DNA from: Nodosilinea sp. FACHB-131
GTDB lineage: Bacteria; Cyanobacteriota; Cyanobacteriia; Phormidesmidales; Phormidesmidaceae
Assembly (NCBI RefSeq): GCF_014695395.1
Contig: NZ_JACJOF010000016.1
Location: 186,001-250,000, forward strand
DNA length: 64,000 nt
Reading direction: 5' to 3'
The translations under genes and the position numbers were made by a program. A model generated the notes under the pieces. That model ran no database searches. It saw nothing but the letters and a program-made list of their open reading frames with translations, and was not told the origin of the DNA. This document shows positions 58,372-64,000 of the stretch, in pieces. Position 1 is the first letter of the stretch. Each line of letters opens with the position of its first letter.

Positions 58372-60207
58372 CTACATCGTTGTGTAGAGGGCAAACCCAA
58401 GCGGGGGCACTTCTATAGACTGGGCCTCGGTGATTTTTTCGGGAAGGGATGAGCCTGGCCCAGCCCACTCGGCGGCGGCGGAGTCAAAGGTCAACATCCA
58501 GGGCTGCTGGGGCGCTGCCAGGTCGATAACGCTGGCGCTCTGGTTGAAGTTCATCAGGCACAGCAGATGCCCATCGGCGATCGCCCGGCGATAGACAATC
58601 ACTTTCGTGTCTTCGTCGCTGCTGATCTCCATATCTTTGGAATAGGACGGCGCATTGAGCTTGAGCTGTCGCCGCAGCTCCAGCAGACGTTGGTAGTAGC
58701 TCAACATCGTTTTGTGCTTGCCTTCGCCGCGCAGATGCCAGTTTAATTTTGACGCTTCGTAGGTGGCCACCTCGTGGGCGGGGGCGGGTTCACCAAAGCC
58801 ATGGGCCTCTTTAAACTCGCGTTTGCGCCCCTCGTAAACAGCCTCAATTAAGTCGGGATCGCTGTGGTCAATGAAGTAGTTAAAGGGGGCTTCTTCACCA
58901 TATTCTTCACCCATGAAAATCAGGGGAATATAGGGCGAGGTCAGCAGTACTCCCGCCGTCAGTTTGAGGGCATCAAAGGGCACCAGTTTAGTGAGGCGAT
59001 CGCAGCCCTTCGCATTGCCAATTTGGTCGTGGTTTTGAGCGCAGACAATGAATTGATCGGAGGGCAAATCGGTGGCAGAGTTGCCGTGTCGTCGATGCCG
59101 GAAGGGTGAATAGGTGCCGCTATAGACAAAGCGATCGCGAATTGCCGTCGCCAGGGCCTCGCAGGTGCCAAAGTCTTGGTAGTAGCCGTAGCGTTCGCCG
59201 GTAATCATCGTGTGCAGCGCGTGGTGAAAATCGTCGCTCCACTGGGCGCGTAGGGCAAAGCCCCCCTGCTCGGCGGGGCGAATAATGCGGGTGTCGTTGA
59301 GGTCGCTTTCGGCGGTGACATAGAGCGGCTTGCCCACCTGCTCAGACAGCTCCGCTACGGCCTCGGCCATCTCGGCCAGCAGGTGCTTGGCGCTAAAGTC
59401 GTAGATGGCGTGAATGGCGTCGAGCCGCAGCCCGTCGATGTGAAACTCGCGCAGCCAGTAGAGCGCATTTTGAATGCAGTAGTGCCGCACCCCGTCCGAC
59501 CAGGTGTCGTCAAAGTTGATCGCGTTGCCCCAGGGGGTGTTGTATTTGTTGGTGGTGTAGGGGCCGTAGCTGCCGGTGTAGTTGCCCTCTGGCCCCAGGT
59601 GGTTGTAGACCACGTCTAAAATCACCGCCAGCCCTTCGCGGTGGCAGGCATCGACCAGGCGCTTGAGCCCGTTGGGGCCGCCGTAGGAGTTTTGGGTGGC
59701 GTAGGGAAACACACCGTCATAGCCCCAGTTACGCTCGCCGGGGAACTGCGCCACCGGCAAAATTTCGACGGCAGTGATGCCCAAGGCTTTGAGGTCGGCT
59801 AGCTGGGCGATCGCTGAGTCAAAGGTGCCTTCGGCGGTAAAGGTGCCGACGTGCATTTCGTAGATAACGTAGTCTGACCAGGGAATATTTTTCCAGGCTT
59901 CGTCGCCCCATTTGTAAGTGTTGAGGTCGACCACCGCCGAGGGGCCATGTACCCCCTCGGGCTGATAAAACGAAGCTGGATCGGGCCGCACATCGGCCTC
60001 GTTTAGACAGTACTGATATTGTGTGCCTTCGGCCACGTCATCAACCGAAATTGTCCAATAGCCTTCCTCACTTTTCTGCATAGGAAAGGAGGCTTTTTTA
60101 GGCGAGAGAAGCCGCAGCTCGACGGAGTCTAGCTCAGGCCCCCAAAGTGTAAAATGGCACTGTCCATTGTCTTGGAGAATGGCTCCAACTTTGAGGTCTG
60201 ATCTCAT
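58372..60207 (-). CDS. treZ: Malto-oligosyltrehalose trehalohydrolase
   Basis: A 611-residue GH13 enzyme that releases trehalose from maltooligosyl trehalose. An N-terminal CBM48-like domain (about 1-100) is followed by the barrel: DVVYNHLGPEGNY (I), GLRLDAIHAIYD with nucleophile Asp (II), VTAESDLND with acid Glu (III) and CAQNHDQIGNA (IV). No signal peptide. It is first in the treZ-treY-treH set, which would convert glycogen-derived dextrins to trehalose, a desiccation and salt protectant. The RluA gene is divergent from it. Confidence 0.95.
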   Translation of the reverse strand: MRSDLKVGAILQDNGQCHFTLWGPELDSVELRLLSPKKASFPMQKSEEGYWTISVDDVAEGTQYQYCLNEADVRPDPASFYQPEGVHGPSAVVDLNTYKWGDEAWKNIPWSDYVIYEMHVGTFTAEGTFDSAIAQLADLKALGITAVEILPVAQFPGERNWGYDGVFPYATQNSYGGPNGLKRLVDACHREGLAVILDVVYNHLGPEGNYTGSYGPYTTNKYNTPWGNAINFDDTWSDGVRHYCIQNALYWLREFHIDGLRLDAIHAIYDFSAKHLLAEMAEAVAELSEQVGKPLYVTAESDLNDTRIIRPAEQGGFALRAQWSDDFHHALHTMITGERYGYYQDFGTCEALATAIRDRFVYSGTYSPFRHRRHGNSATDLPSDQFIVCAQNHDQIGNAKGCDRLTKLVPFDALKLTAGVLLTSPYIPLIFMGEEYGEEAPFNYFIDHSDPDLIEAVYEGRKREFKEAHGFGEPAPAHEVATYEASKLNWHLRGEGKHKTMLSYYQRLLELRRQLKLNAPSYSKDMEISSDEDTKVIVYRRAIADGHLLCLMNFNQSASVIDLAAPQQPWMLTFDSAAAEWAGPGSSLPEKITEAQSIEVPPLGFALYTTM

Positions 60208-60242
60208 GGGGAATAATCTTTTGTAGGCGAAGGTAGGGGGCG

Positions 60243-62099
60243 ATGCTCAAGCGAAGCATCACGCTCCGTAACTTTATCAGCGCCAATTTGATTCCCAATC
60301 TCCTCTTAGATAGATCTTGCTCTTCACTTCGACAGAAATCATGGCGCCCAGCAGGAACCCTACAGTCAAAAGGATTAGAGGCTTCTCTAGCTGTGCCTGA
60401 CTTACCCTTTCATGCCCTCAACGCTTTTTTAGACGGGGTGCAGCTGCCTGAGCTAGAGGCGGCTGACTACTATTACCAGGGCTACTGCCCCCGCACGGGG
60501 CAGCACTACCAACTGCCCCGCACGGCGCTGGCTCGGGCGATCGCCCAAGCCCTCATGGCCCAGCTCGGCGACGCCCACGCAACCGAGGGCAAGATGTTTG
60601 GGGTGCTGGTGGTGCAATCGCCCGATGGGCAAACCGGGGTGCTCAAGGCGTTTTCGGGGCTGTGGCAGGGGCAAGAGCGGGTGCCTGGTTGGGTGCCGCC
60701 GATACCGGGAAGGCATGAGGTAGCGCTGCAAGAGGCCCGCACCCTCAATGCGCTGGAGGTGATCAAAGACCGCCTGCTGGTGTTGCAGCGGTTGCCAGAG
60801 CGGGAGGCTTACGCTCAGTTGCAAGAGGAGTTGGCCGAGGCTCGCCAGGTGTTGAACCAGCGGCACCGCGATCGCAAACAGGCCCGCGATCTCCAGCGCC
60901 AAACCTTAGCTAGCATCCTTACTGGAGATGTGCTTACGGACGCTCTGACGGCACTGGAGCAAGAGAGCCGGGGCGATAAGGCCGAGCTGCGGCAGTTTAA
61001 GCAGCGGTGGGGCGATCGCCTTGCCCCTCTAGAAGCCACTATCCAATCTGCCGATGCCGAAATCGCTGACCTTAGGCGACAGCGCCGCGCCCTATCCCGC
61101 CAGCTTCAGGCCGAGATGCACGCGGCCTATACCCTCACCAACTTTGCAGGCGAATCCTTAGCCATCCAAAATTTAGCGGGGCAAGGAAATCTGCCCACGG
61201 GCACCGGCGATTGTTGTGCGCCCAAGCTGCTGCACGCGGCGGCTCAGCACGGTCTGGTGCCCCTGGCGATGGCTGAGTTTTGGTGGGGATCGGCTCAGGG
61301 CGACAAGCAGCCGGGCGAATTTTATGGGGCCTGCGCCGATCGCTGCCAGCCAATCATGGGGTTTTTGCTGTCGGGATTGTCGGCTCAGGTTTTGCAGATG
61401 GCAGACATCCCCGTAGGGGCGCAGCATGCTGCGCCCCTACAACCCCCGCAAGCTGGGGACGTTCAACCAGGGTTTGAGATTACTGTTCTATATCAAGACC
61501 TGTGGATGATCGCGGTGGATAAACCGGCGGGGCTGCTGTCGGTGCCGGGGCGCTACCGCGATCGCCAAGACAGTGTGCTCACCCGCTTGCGATCAGCCCT
61601 GCCCGAGGGAGCGTTTTTGCAACCTGTGCATCGGCTCGACCAAGACACCTCTGGGGTGCTGGTGCTGGCGCTCGATGCCGACACTCACCGCCAGCTCGGC
61701 CAGCAGTTTGAGCAGCGCCGGGTGCAGAAGACCTACCAGGCGATCGTGGTAGGGAATGTTGCCGAATCGTCGGGGATCATTGACCTGCCGCTGTGGGGCG
61801 ACCCGACGCAGCGGCCTCGGCAACAGGTAAATTGGCAGCACGGCAAGCCCAGCCAAACCAAGTTTGAGATGCTGAGCCGCGAGGGAGGGCTGACGCGAAT
61901 TGCTTTTTACCCACTGACGGGGCGCACTCACCAGCTGCGGGTGCATGCGGCTCATGGGCTGAATGCGCCAATTTGGGGCGATCGCCTCTACGGCCAGAGC
62001 GAACCGGGGCAGCGGCTACACCTGCACGCTCAATCGCTGCAATTTACGCATCCGCACAGAATGGATGCTATTCTTCTGGACTCCACCGTGCCGTTTTAG
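60243..62099 (+). CDS. RluA-family RNA pseudouridine synthase with long N-terminal domain
   Basis: A 618-residue protein from the ATG at 60243. The first roughly 45 residues lack family character, so the real start may be later. The middle carries a coiled-coil (about 185-300) and a Cys/His-rich block with GTGDCCAPKLLHAAAQHGL and YGACADRCQPIMGFLL. The C-terminal synthase domain (from about 410) contains AVDKPAGLLSVPG, the catalytic Asp in QPVHRLDQDTSGVLVLA, and PLTGRTHQLRVH. It isomerises uridines in rRNA or tRNA; the target is unknown. The domain junction is interrupted in frame by a 28-bp palindromic repeat coding VGAQHAAPL. Confidence 0.87.
   Translation: MLKRSITLRNFISANLIPNLLLDRSCSSLRQKSWRPAGTLQSKGLEASLAVPDLPFHALNAFLDGVQLPELEAADYYYQGYCPRTGQHYQLPRTALARAIAQALMAQLGDAHATEGKMFGVLVVQSPDGQTGVLKAFSGLWQGQERVPGWVPPIPGRHEVALQEARTLNALEVIKDRLLVLQRLPEREAYAQLQEELAEARQVLNQRHRDRKQARDLQRQTLASILTGDVLTDALTALEQESRGDKAELRQFKQRWGDRLAPLEATIQSADAEIADLRRQRRALSRQLQAEMHAAYTLTNFAGESLAIQNLAGQGNLPTGTGDCCAPKLLHAAAQHGLVPLAMAEFWWGSAQGDKQPGEFYGACADRCQPIMGFLLSGLSAQVLQMADIPVGAQHAAPLQPPQAGDVQPGFEITVLYQDLWMIAVDKPAGLLSVPGRYRDRQDSVLTRLRSALPEGAFLQPVHRLDQDTSGVLVLALDADTHRQLGQQFEQRRVQKTYQAIVVGNVAESSGIIDLPLWGDPTQRPRQQVNWQHGKPSQTKFEMLSREGGLTRIAFYPLTGRTHQLRVHAAHGLNAPIWGDRLYGQSEPGQRLHLHAQSLQFTHPHRMDAILLDSTVPF
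61413..61440. repeat. 28-bp perfect palindromic repeat inside the RluA gene
   Basis: GTAGGGGCGCAGCA (61413-61426) is followed at once by its exact reverse complement TGCTGCGCCCCTAC (61427-61440). This palindrome resembles a dispersed intergenic repeat common in cyanobacterial genomes. Here it is part of a coding frame with no loss of frame. Confidence 0.75.
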
Positions 62100-62130
62100 C
62101 TAAGGCAGCTTTTAGGAAGCAGTTTCCTCA

Positions 62131-62153
62131 GTGGTGGGCACTGCCCACCCTAC
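62131..62153. repeat. Dispersed palindromic repeat, copy 1
   Basis: GTGGTGGGCA then CTGCCCACCCTAC. The core GGTGGGCA-C-TGCCCACC (62133-62149) is palindromic. Related copies occur at 62590-62612 and 63804-63826. Confidence 0.7.
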
Positions 62154-62171
62154 CTCTGGCCGCAGAGCAGA

Positions 62172-62249
62172 GTAGGTTGGGTGGCGCGAAGCAAAACCCA
62201 ACAAAACTAGCCCTGGTGTTGGGTTTTCACTGCGTTTAACCCAACCTAC
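62172..62249. repeat. 78-bp element with nested inverted repeats (MITE-like)
   Basis: The ends GTAGGTTGGGT (62172-62182) and ACCCAACCTAC (62239-62249) are perfect inverted repeats. An inner pair, AAAACCCAACA and TGTTGGGTTTT (about 62193-62203 and 62217-62227), folds inside them. GTAGGTTGGG-ended elements of this kind are scattered in many cyanobacterial genomes. No coding capacity. Confidence 0.65.
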
Positions 62250-62278
62250 CTCTTTCCAACCTTTATCCCATCACCCCC

Positions 62279-62560
62279 TTACCCCATCACCCGATCGCGC
62301 TGGCTGTAGCGCAGCACATCGCCGACGTCGGGGCGAATGATCAGGCCGTTTTCGGGAATGTCGATCGCATGGCTCCAGCTGACGCGCTCGAGGTAGCCGA
62401 GCAGGTGTAGGCGATCGATGGCGTGCTGGGTGTCGTCGGGGGAGCCAACCAGGTAGTGCCGCAGTCGGCGGTGCGACACCACAGCTAAAGGAATTGTAGG
62501 CAGCGGAGTCTGTGCCGCCCCCTGGATGTAGGGCGGCAAAAAAGATTGAGCTTGCAACAT
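62279..62560 (-). CDS. Hypothetical small protein
   Basis: A 93-residue protein starting at ATG 62560 with MLQAQSFLPPYIQGAAQ. LAVVSHRRLRHYLVGSPDD, HAIDRLHLLGYLERVSWSHA and IIRPDVGDVLRYSQRDR look like a compact folded domain with balanced composition, better than the overlapping alternative frames. I do not recognise the family. It diverges from the Xre-type gene, and a dispersed repeat lies between them. Confidence 0.6.
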   Translation of the reverse strand: MLQAQSFLPPYIQGAAQTPLPTIPLAVVSHRRLRHYLVGSPDDTQHAIDRLHLLGYLERVSWSHAIDIPENGLIIRPDVGDVLRYSQRDRVMG

Positions 62561-62589
62561 TTAGAAAGTCCTCAACAGCAGAACAAAGC

Positions 62590-62612
62590 GTAGGGTGGGC
62601 ACTGCCCACCAC
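62590..62612. repeat. Dispersed palindromic repeat, copy 2 (inverted)
   Basis: GTAGGGTGGGCACTGCCCACC followed by AC is, apart from the central base, the reverse complement of the copy at 62131. It sits 30 nt upstream of the start of the hypothetical gene ending at 62279. Confidence 0.7.
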
Positions 62613-62781
62613 CCAGCCACAGCGTTTCAGCGACCTCACGGGCAGCAAAAACTAGGCCCCCGCGATCGCAGATGGCAAAAGAACAGGATGGGTAACGGTA
62701 GAATGGGGCACGACAGCAGGAACTCACGCACCTCAGCGCTCGATGGATGCCGGGTTCGCTGCTGATTAGCAACTAGACACA

Positions 62782-62826
62782 TTGTCTAGACAACTCGTCT
62801 ATTTGTCAAGCTGTCTAGACAGCTTG
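62782..62826 (+). promoter_or_regulatory. Paired palindromic operators upstream of Xre gene
   Basis: TTGTCTAGACAA (62782-62793) and CAAGCTGTCTAGACAGCTTG (62807-62826) are perfect palindromes sharing the core TGTCTAGACA, 29 bp centre to centre. Extra half-sites (CTAGACA at 62773, GTCT at 62797 and 62826) flank them. They end 17 nt before the likely start of the Xre gene, so self-repression of that operon is the natural reading. Confidence 0.7.
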
Positions 62827-62843
62827 TCTTGTTCTCTCACTGG

Positions 62844-63086
62844 ATGACAAGGCAAACTGCGGCTGAAATGGAAGAATCGCCACTTAGGAAATTGCGGGAA
62901 GAGATGGGCATGTCTCAGGAAGACTTTGCCCGCAGAATTGGTACCTCAGCCCGCACCATTAGCCGATGGGAGACTGGCGATAGCGTGCCGTCGTTTACCA
63001 TTGCCCAAATGAAGGCGCTAGATGCACTATTGCTAGAGCACGGTAAGGCATTGAAGGACTTGCCCGATAGCTTTGCGGCAGGTTGA
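62844..63086 (+). CDS. Xre-type helix-turn-helix transcriptional regulator
   Basis: An 80-residue protein from ATG 62844 (alternatives: TTG 62829, ATG 62868). LRKLREEMGMSQEDFARRIG, then TSARTISRWETGDSVPS, is a standard HTH_3 domain with the recognition helix TSARTISRWE. It has little else, so it is a minimal DNA-binding regulator like Cro or an antitoxin. Palindromic operators lie directly upstream. Its stop codon overlaps the TTG start of the next ORF (TTGA at 63083-63086), indicating translational coupling. Confidence 0.82.
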   Translation: MTRQTAAEMEESPLRKLREEMGMSQEDFARRIGTSARTISRWETGDSVPSFTIAQMKALDALLLEHGKALKDLPDSFAAG

Positions 63087-63358
63087 TTGGGGCGATCGCC
63101 CCCGCCTTTAAGGTGTTTCAGCAAAAAGACTCGGCGCTTCGAGAAAATTACTCGGCATTCCGAGAAAGTTACTCGGAAGGTGGAGCAGATCGCTCGGTGC
63201 TTCGAGAAAATAACTCGGTGCTTCAAGAAAACAACTCGGCATCTGGAGTAAACAACTCGACGTTTCGAGAAAATTACTCGACACTTGGGGTAAATTCCTC
63301 GGAATCTCAACTTCCGGGATTGAAGACAAAGTACAGAACTGGCAGGAACCTGGTATGA
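63083..63358 (+). CDS. Heptad-repeat small protein encoded by 21-bp tandem repeats
   Basis: A 91-residue ORF from TTG 63083. After MIGAIAPAFKVFQQKD it consists of seven-residue units close to YSxLREN / NSVLQEN / NSTFREN, about eight in a row, ending in a basic tail (LKTKYRTGRNLV). The start overlaps the Xre stop by 4 nt, and its TGA overlaps the ATG of the next gene by 4 nt (ATGA at 63355-63358). Both overlaps favour real translation. Caution: a 21-bp repeat without stops is open in several frames on both strands, so openness alone proves nothing. No family recognised. Confidence 0.45.
   Translation: MIGAIAPAFKVFQQKDSALRENYSAFRESYSEGGADRSVLRENNSVLQENNSASGVNNSTFRENYSTLGVNSSESQLPGLKTKYRTGRNLV
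63129..63317. repeat. Tandem array of nine 21-bp units
   Basis: Units start at 63129, 63150, 63171, 63192, 63213, 63234, 63255, 63276 and 63297 with strict 21-bp spacing. The consensus is close to ACTCGGYRCTTCGAGAAAA plus two bases. Units 3, 6, 8 and 9 are diverged. Each good unit carries CTCG...CGAG, a small inverted repeat. Confidence 0.9.
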
Positions 63359-63807
63359 CTGACCCCGTTACGACCATTACCGCCAGTGCGATCGCATCTC
63401 TGGCCTTTCAAAAGTTTATCGACTCGGCGGCTGGGGAGCTGGCCAAAAAGTTTTCGACCGAGGCAATCGCCAAAATGGATATTTTGCTGAAGCGCATTTG
63501 GTCAAAGCTCAGCGGCAAGCCACGCATTGAGGAGGTCAAAGCCACTCTCGACAAAACCGCCAAAATTACCCCAGAGCAAGTGAACCAAATCGCTGCCTAC
63601 CTGCAAGTAGCGATGGATGAAGATCCCAGCTTTGCCCGCGACGTGCAAGTGCTGGCTCAAGAGATTAACGCAGGCAAGCTGATCGACCAGAGCACCATGA
63701 CCCAAAACAACTACGACAACGCTAAAGGCTGGCAAACCAACGTCGAAGGCGGCACCGCCTACATCGGCGACATCAACATCCACAACACCCCACCCACCAC
63801 CCCGTAG
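63355..63807 (+). CDS. Hypothetical helical protein with Gly-rich TAYIGD tail
   Basis: A 150-residue protein starting at ATG 63355 with AGGAA 8 nt upstream. Residues 1-110 are mainly helical (SAIASLAFQKFIDSAAGELA, then KMDILLKRIWSKLSG; PEQVNQIAAYLQVAMDEDP). The tail reads MTQNNYDNAKGWQTNVEGG and TAYIGDINIHN. Similar N-x-G-x-Q-x-x-V-x-G-G-x-x-Y-I-G-x-I tails occur on cyanobacterial signalling or conflict proteins next to effector-associated domains; that comparison is from memory. The stop codon TAG lies inside a dispersed repeat, which may have replaced a longer C-terminus. Confidence 0.65.
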   Translation: MTDPVTTITASAIASLAFQKFIDSAAGELAKKFSTEAIAKMDILLKRIWSKLSGKPRIEEVKATLDKTAKITPEQVNQIAAYLQVAMDEDPSFARDVQVLAQEINAGKLIDQSTMTQNNYDNAKGWQTNVEGGTAYIGDINIHNTPPTTP

Positions 63808-63826
63808 GGTGGGCACTGTCCACCAC
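63804..63826. repeat. Dispersed palindromic repeat, copy 3
   Basis: GTAGGGTGGGCACTGTCCACC plus AC, one base different from the copy at 62590. Bases 2-4 (TAG) form the stop codon of the preceding gene. Confidence 0.7.
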
Positions 63827-63863
63827 CACTTTTGGCAACGAGAGGCCCCCACTGCCCCCGCTC

Positions 63864-64000
63864 ATGCCCAACCCCAAAGATCAAATCCAGACCATTCTGA
63901 ACGACCTGCCCGATGCTGCTTTGCAAGAATTGCTGGCCGCATTGCAGGGGGCACCGTCCACCGCTGCCACTACTCAGCTCAACCTAGGGCAGGCCAAGGG
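63864..64000 (+). CDS. Hypothetical protein, N-terminal 45 residues only
   Basis: An open frame from ATG 63864 to the window edge: MPNPKDQIQTILNDLPDAA, then LQELLAALQGAPSTAAT. It begins with an amphipathic helix pair. No clear ribosome site and no recognised family, but it is on the same strand 57 nt after the preceding gene. It may be the next member of the operon. Confidence 0.4.
   Translation, partial: MPNPKDQIQTILNDLPDAALQELLAALQGAPSTAATTQLNLGQAK

Noticed and set aside
62915..63310. Minus-strand basic heptad-repeat frame (RVIFSKR type)
   Set aside because: It overlaps the clear Xre coding region and is open because a 21-bp stop-free repeat is open in several frames; the plus-strand frame has start/stop overlaps with neighbours.
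63129..63317. CRISPR array
   Set aside because: Period is only 21 bp with no unique spacers between conserved repeats; it is a tandem coding-type repeat, and no cas genes are nearby.

Overview
The window is a stretch of cyanobacterial chromosome. The signs are the very frequent GCGATCGC (HIP1-type) octamers, a plant-type ferredoxin-dependent glutamate synthase, an EGY-like site-2 protease, a Psb32-type thylakoid TPM protein, a DesB-type omega-3 desaturase, the tig-clpP-clpX and asd-dapA-rnj gene orders, and an RNase E that ends in an arginine-rich tail. GC content, repeats and gene types suggest a filamentous, Leptolyngbya/Nodosilinea-like lineage; that placement is inference.

Layout. At 0-9.2 kb, mostly on the minus strand, lie a partial S2P protease, a pentapeptide-repeat membrane protein, a transglutaminase-like protein, bioA, an alpha/beta hydrolase, clpX, clpP and tig. 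At 9.5-17.4 kb on the plus strand, asd and dapA (lysine/diaminopimelate entry) are followed by the RNA-decay genes rnj, rne and rnhB. At 17.4-20.7 kb is a gene-poor zone with a decayed-looking stretch, tRNA-Leu(UAG) and one membrane protein. At 20.7-31.9 kb are a DUF3143/J-domain/YaaW run, a renalase-like oxidoreductase, a tiny basic protein, ferredoxin-GOGAT, a phosphodiester glycosidase and a cupin. At 31.9-38.2 kb is the translation operon: IscA-like, rpsL, rpsG, fusA, tuf, rpsJ and a LON-substrate-binding protein, with pheA convergent.

At 39.3-53.8 kb are a deacetylase-glycosidase fusion, Psb32, a small Npun_R1517-like protein, an AEC transporter, a cytoplasmic alpha-amylase, desB, a short polysaccharide cluster (two GT2 enzymes plus a WcaF-like acetyltransferase), surE, a lipid kinase, a coiled-coil membrane protein and a NERD protein. 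At 53.8-60.2 kb is the trehalose set treZ-treY-treH on the minus strand: TreY and TreZ make trehalose from malto-oligosaccharides and TreH splits it.

The right edge (60.2-64 kb) is accessory in character. It holds an RluA-family pseudouridine synthase carrying an in-frame palindromic repeat, several dispersed palindromic repeats, and a short operon. In that operon an Xre-type regulator with palindromic operators, a heptad-repeat ORF made of 21-bp tandem repeats, and an unknown protein with a glycine-rich tail are joined by two 4-nt start/stop overlaps. A further gene runs off the edge. This is the most likely place for an undescribed system. No IS element, prophage, rRNA or CRISPR array was recognised.
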